Positions 63,476 to 64,000 of a stretch of DNA of 64,000 nt are shown here, piece after piece. The notes under the pieces were generated by a model. It saw only the letters and a program-made list of their open reading frames with translations, had not been told where the DNA came from and ran no database searches. Source of the DNA: Alteromonas sp. LOR (lineage in GTDB: Bacteria; Pseudomonadota; Gammaproteobacteria; Enterobacterales; Alteromonadaceae); assembly GCF_000753865.1 (NCBI RefSeq), contig NZ_JQFW01000010.1:89795-153794 (forward strand), read 5' to 3'. The position numbers were made by a program, and so were the translations under genes. The stretch's first letter is position 1; each line of letters starts with the position of its first letter.

Positions 63476-63574
63476 CAAAACGCTGTTGGCACTCCCTTCG
63501 GTCGCTGGGACGCATACACGGGGCCGCTTCGCGATTATAGCCCCGCGTATGCGCCCCAAAGCTTAAAGTTATAC
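63470..63574 (+). repeat. attC site 3
   Basis: Bounded by ACATAAC (63470-63476) and GTTATAC (63568-63574), with the crossover after G63568. GCACATAAC-type pairing with the cassette 3 start (GTTATGTGC at 63147) is consistent. The hairpin is GGGACGCATACACGGGGC with GCCCCGCGTATGCGCCCC. It is more diverged from attC 1 and 2 than they are from each other. Confidence 0.85.
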
Positions 63575-63923
63575 GGCACGAGCATTCAGGTTCCCAAGGT
63601 CACCTGACTCGTAGAAAACTGAGTAAACAGGCCCAAAGGTCAGTAGTAACGTTTGAGCTTTTATGTCACGCTTTTAGCGTAAGCGATGCCGTATAAGACG
63701 CGGCTTGATAAAGGCATCGCTTACGCTAAAAGTGTAGCATTCAAACTGCGAGAGACTGCTCGCGCGGCGGCTGAGTAACAGGGATAATTTGCTAGGTACA
63801 CGGAATTAACTAAGTAAAAGACCTTACATCGATTCTCGTGCTCGTATAACCAACCGTTCAAACGGACACGAATACCAGCGGCGGGTTTATCTTGCTCAGC
63901 AAGCGTGCCGTTTAACTTAAATG
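63569..63923 (+). other. Cassette 4, apparently without a normal gene
   Basis: Runs from T63569 to G63923, about 355 bases including its attC. No ORF of ordinary size lies on the plus strand. The only candidate is 30 codons from 63686 (MPYKTRLDKGIAYAKS...), with no good ribosome site. A minus-strand ORF over 63721-63945 crosses attC 4 and is not credible. The main feature is a long hairpin at 63667-63735. Confidence 0.6.
63667..63735. repeat. Long inverted repeat inside cassette 4
   Basis: ACGCTTTTAGCGTAAGCGATGCC (ending 63690) is mirrored at 63713-63735 with one mismatch in 23 positions, around a 22-base loop. It is not followed by a T run on either strand, so it is not a usual terminator. 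Confidence 0.7.
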
Positions 63924-63929
63924 TTATGA
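63844..63929 (+). repeat. attC site 4
   Basis: Bounded by GTATAAC (63844-63850) and GTTATGA (63923-63929), with the crossover after G63923. GTATAAC is the exact reverse complement of the cassette 4 start GTTATAC at 63568. At 86 bases it is shorter and of a different sequence type from attC 1-3. A fifth cassette begins at T63924 and runs off the window. Confidence 0.65.
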
Positions 63930-64000
63930 GGCAGGACAAGAGCAAGAGAAGGTTAGAAACATATTTCGTTAATCAACCACGAGGGTGTAAAAACTAGCCT

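Noticed and set aside
62530..63580. CRISPR-like repeats in the terminal array
   Set aside because: The repeated units are about 105 bases, form attC hairpins and are separated by genes; there are no short regular spacers.
63721..63945. Minus-strand ORF of 74 codons at the window end
   Set aside because: It crosses attC site 4 and the cassette boundary and includes one arm of the hairpin; cassette genes run on the plus strand here.

Overview
The window reads as chromosome of a marine gammaproteobacterium of the Alteromonadaceae, most likely Alteromonas. The reasons are moderate-to-low GC, large TonB-dependent receptors of the Alteromonas carbohydrate type, no SusC/SusD pair, and a gene set matching what is known of ulvan use in Alteromonas. 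No rRNA, tRNA or CRISPR array was seen.

Region 1 (1-9.5 kb) holds intracellular catabolism. The tail of a TRAP transporter permease is followed by kduD and kduI, which take the unsaturated uronate product towards 2-keto-3-deoxygluconate. A DeoR-family regulator comes next, then a full phosphorylated L-rhamnose route: isomerase, FGGY kinase, fused rhamnulose-1-phosphate aldolase/lactaldehyde dehydrogenase, and an FMN L-lactate dehydrogenase that turns the resulting lactate into pyruvate.

Region 2 (9.5-21 kb) is an envelope island: a secreted Vps62/NPP1-like protein, an ECF sigma - FecR - TonB receptor signalling set, a second TonB receptor in operon with a PI-PLC-like enzyme, and a large exported metallophosphoesterase. 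Region 3 (21-26 kb) has a GMC dehydrogenase with its Tat-type small subunit, plus a sigma factor and a FecR/LamG membrane protein of a kind usual in Planctomycetes and Verrucomicrobia.

Region 4 (26-59 kb) is a polysaccharide utilisation locus, best explained as an ulvan locus. It has two canonical GH78 rhamnosidases and one divergent GH78-like protein, a sulfatase fused to a GH39-like domain, a second sulfatase, GH88 and GH105 unsaturated uronyl hydrolases, one PL25-like and two PL24-like propeller lyases, a GH106 rhamnosidase, a heparinase II/III-like protein, a PL38-like alginate_lyase-fold protein, a beta-helix protein, a DUF1961 protein and a GH5 endoglycoceramidase-like protein. The exported enzymes would cut ulvan (rhamnose-3-sulfate, glucuronate, iduronate, xylose) to rhamnose and unsaturated uronate, which region 1 consumes. 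A recurring 15-bp motif, ATGATTGnnnnTGRY, lies upstream of both the region 1 catabolic genes and the region 4 enzymes, and is a candidate operator for the DeoR regulator.

Region 5 (59-64 kb) has a Sel1-repeat protein and a chromosomal integron: a divergent integron integrase with a LexA-like box and an in-frame amber codon just after the catalytic tyrosine, followed by four attC sites and at least four cassettes. Three cassettes encode small exported proteins, one probably from an ATT start codon. The array runs off the window. No sulfatase-maturation enzyme, KDG kinase or KDPG aldolase is present, so these must lie elsewhere.
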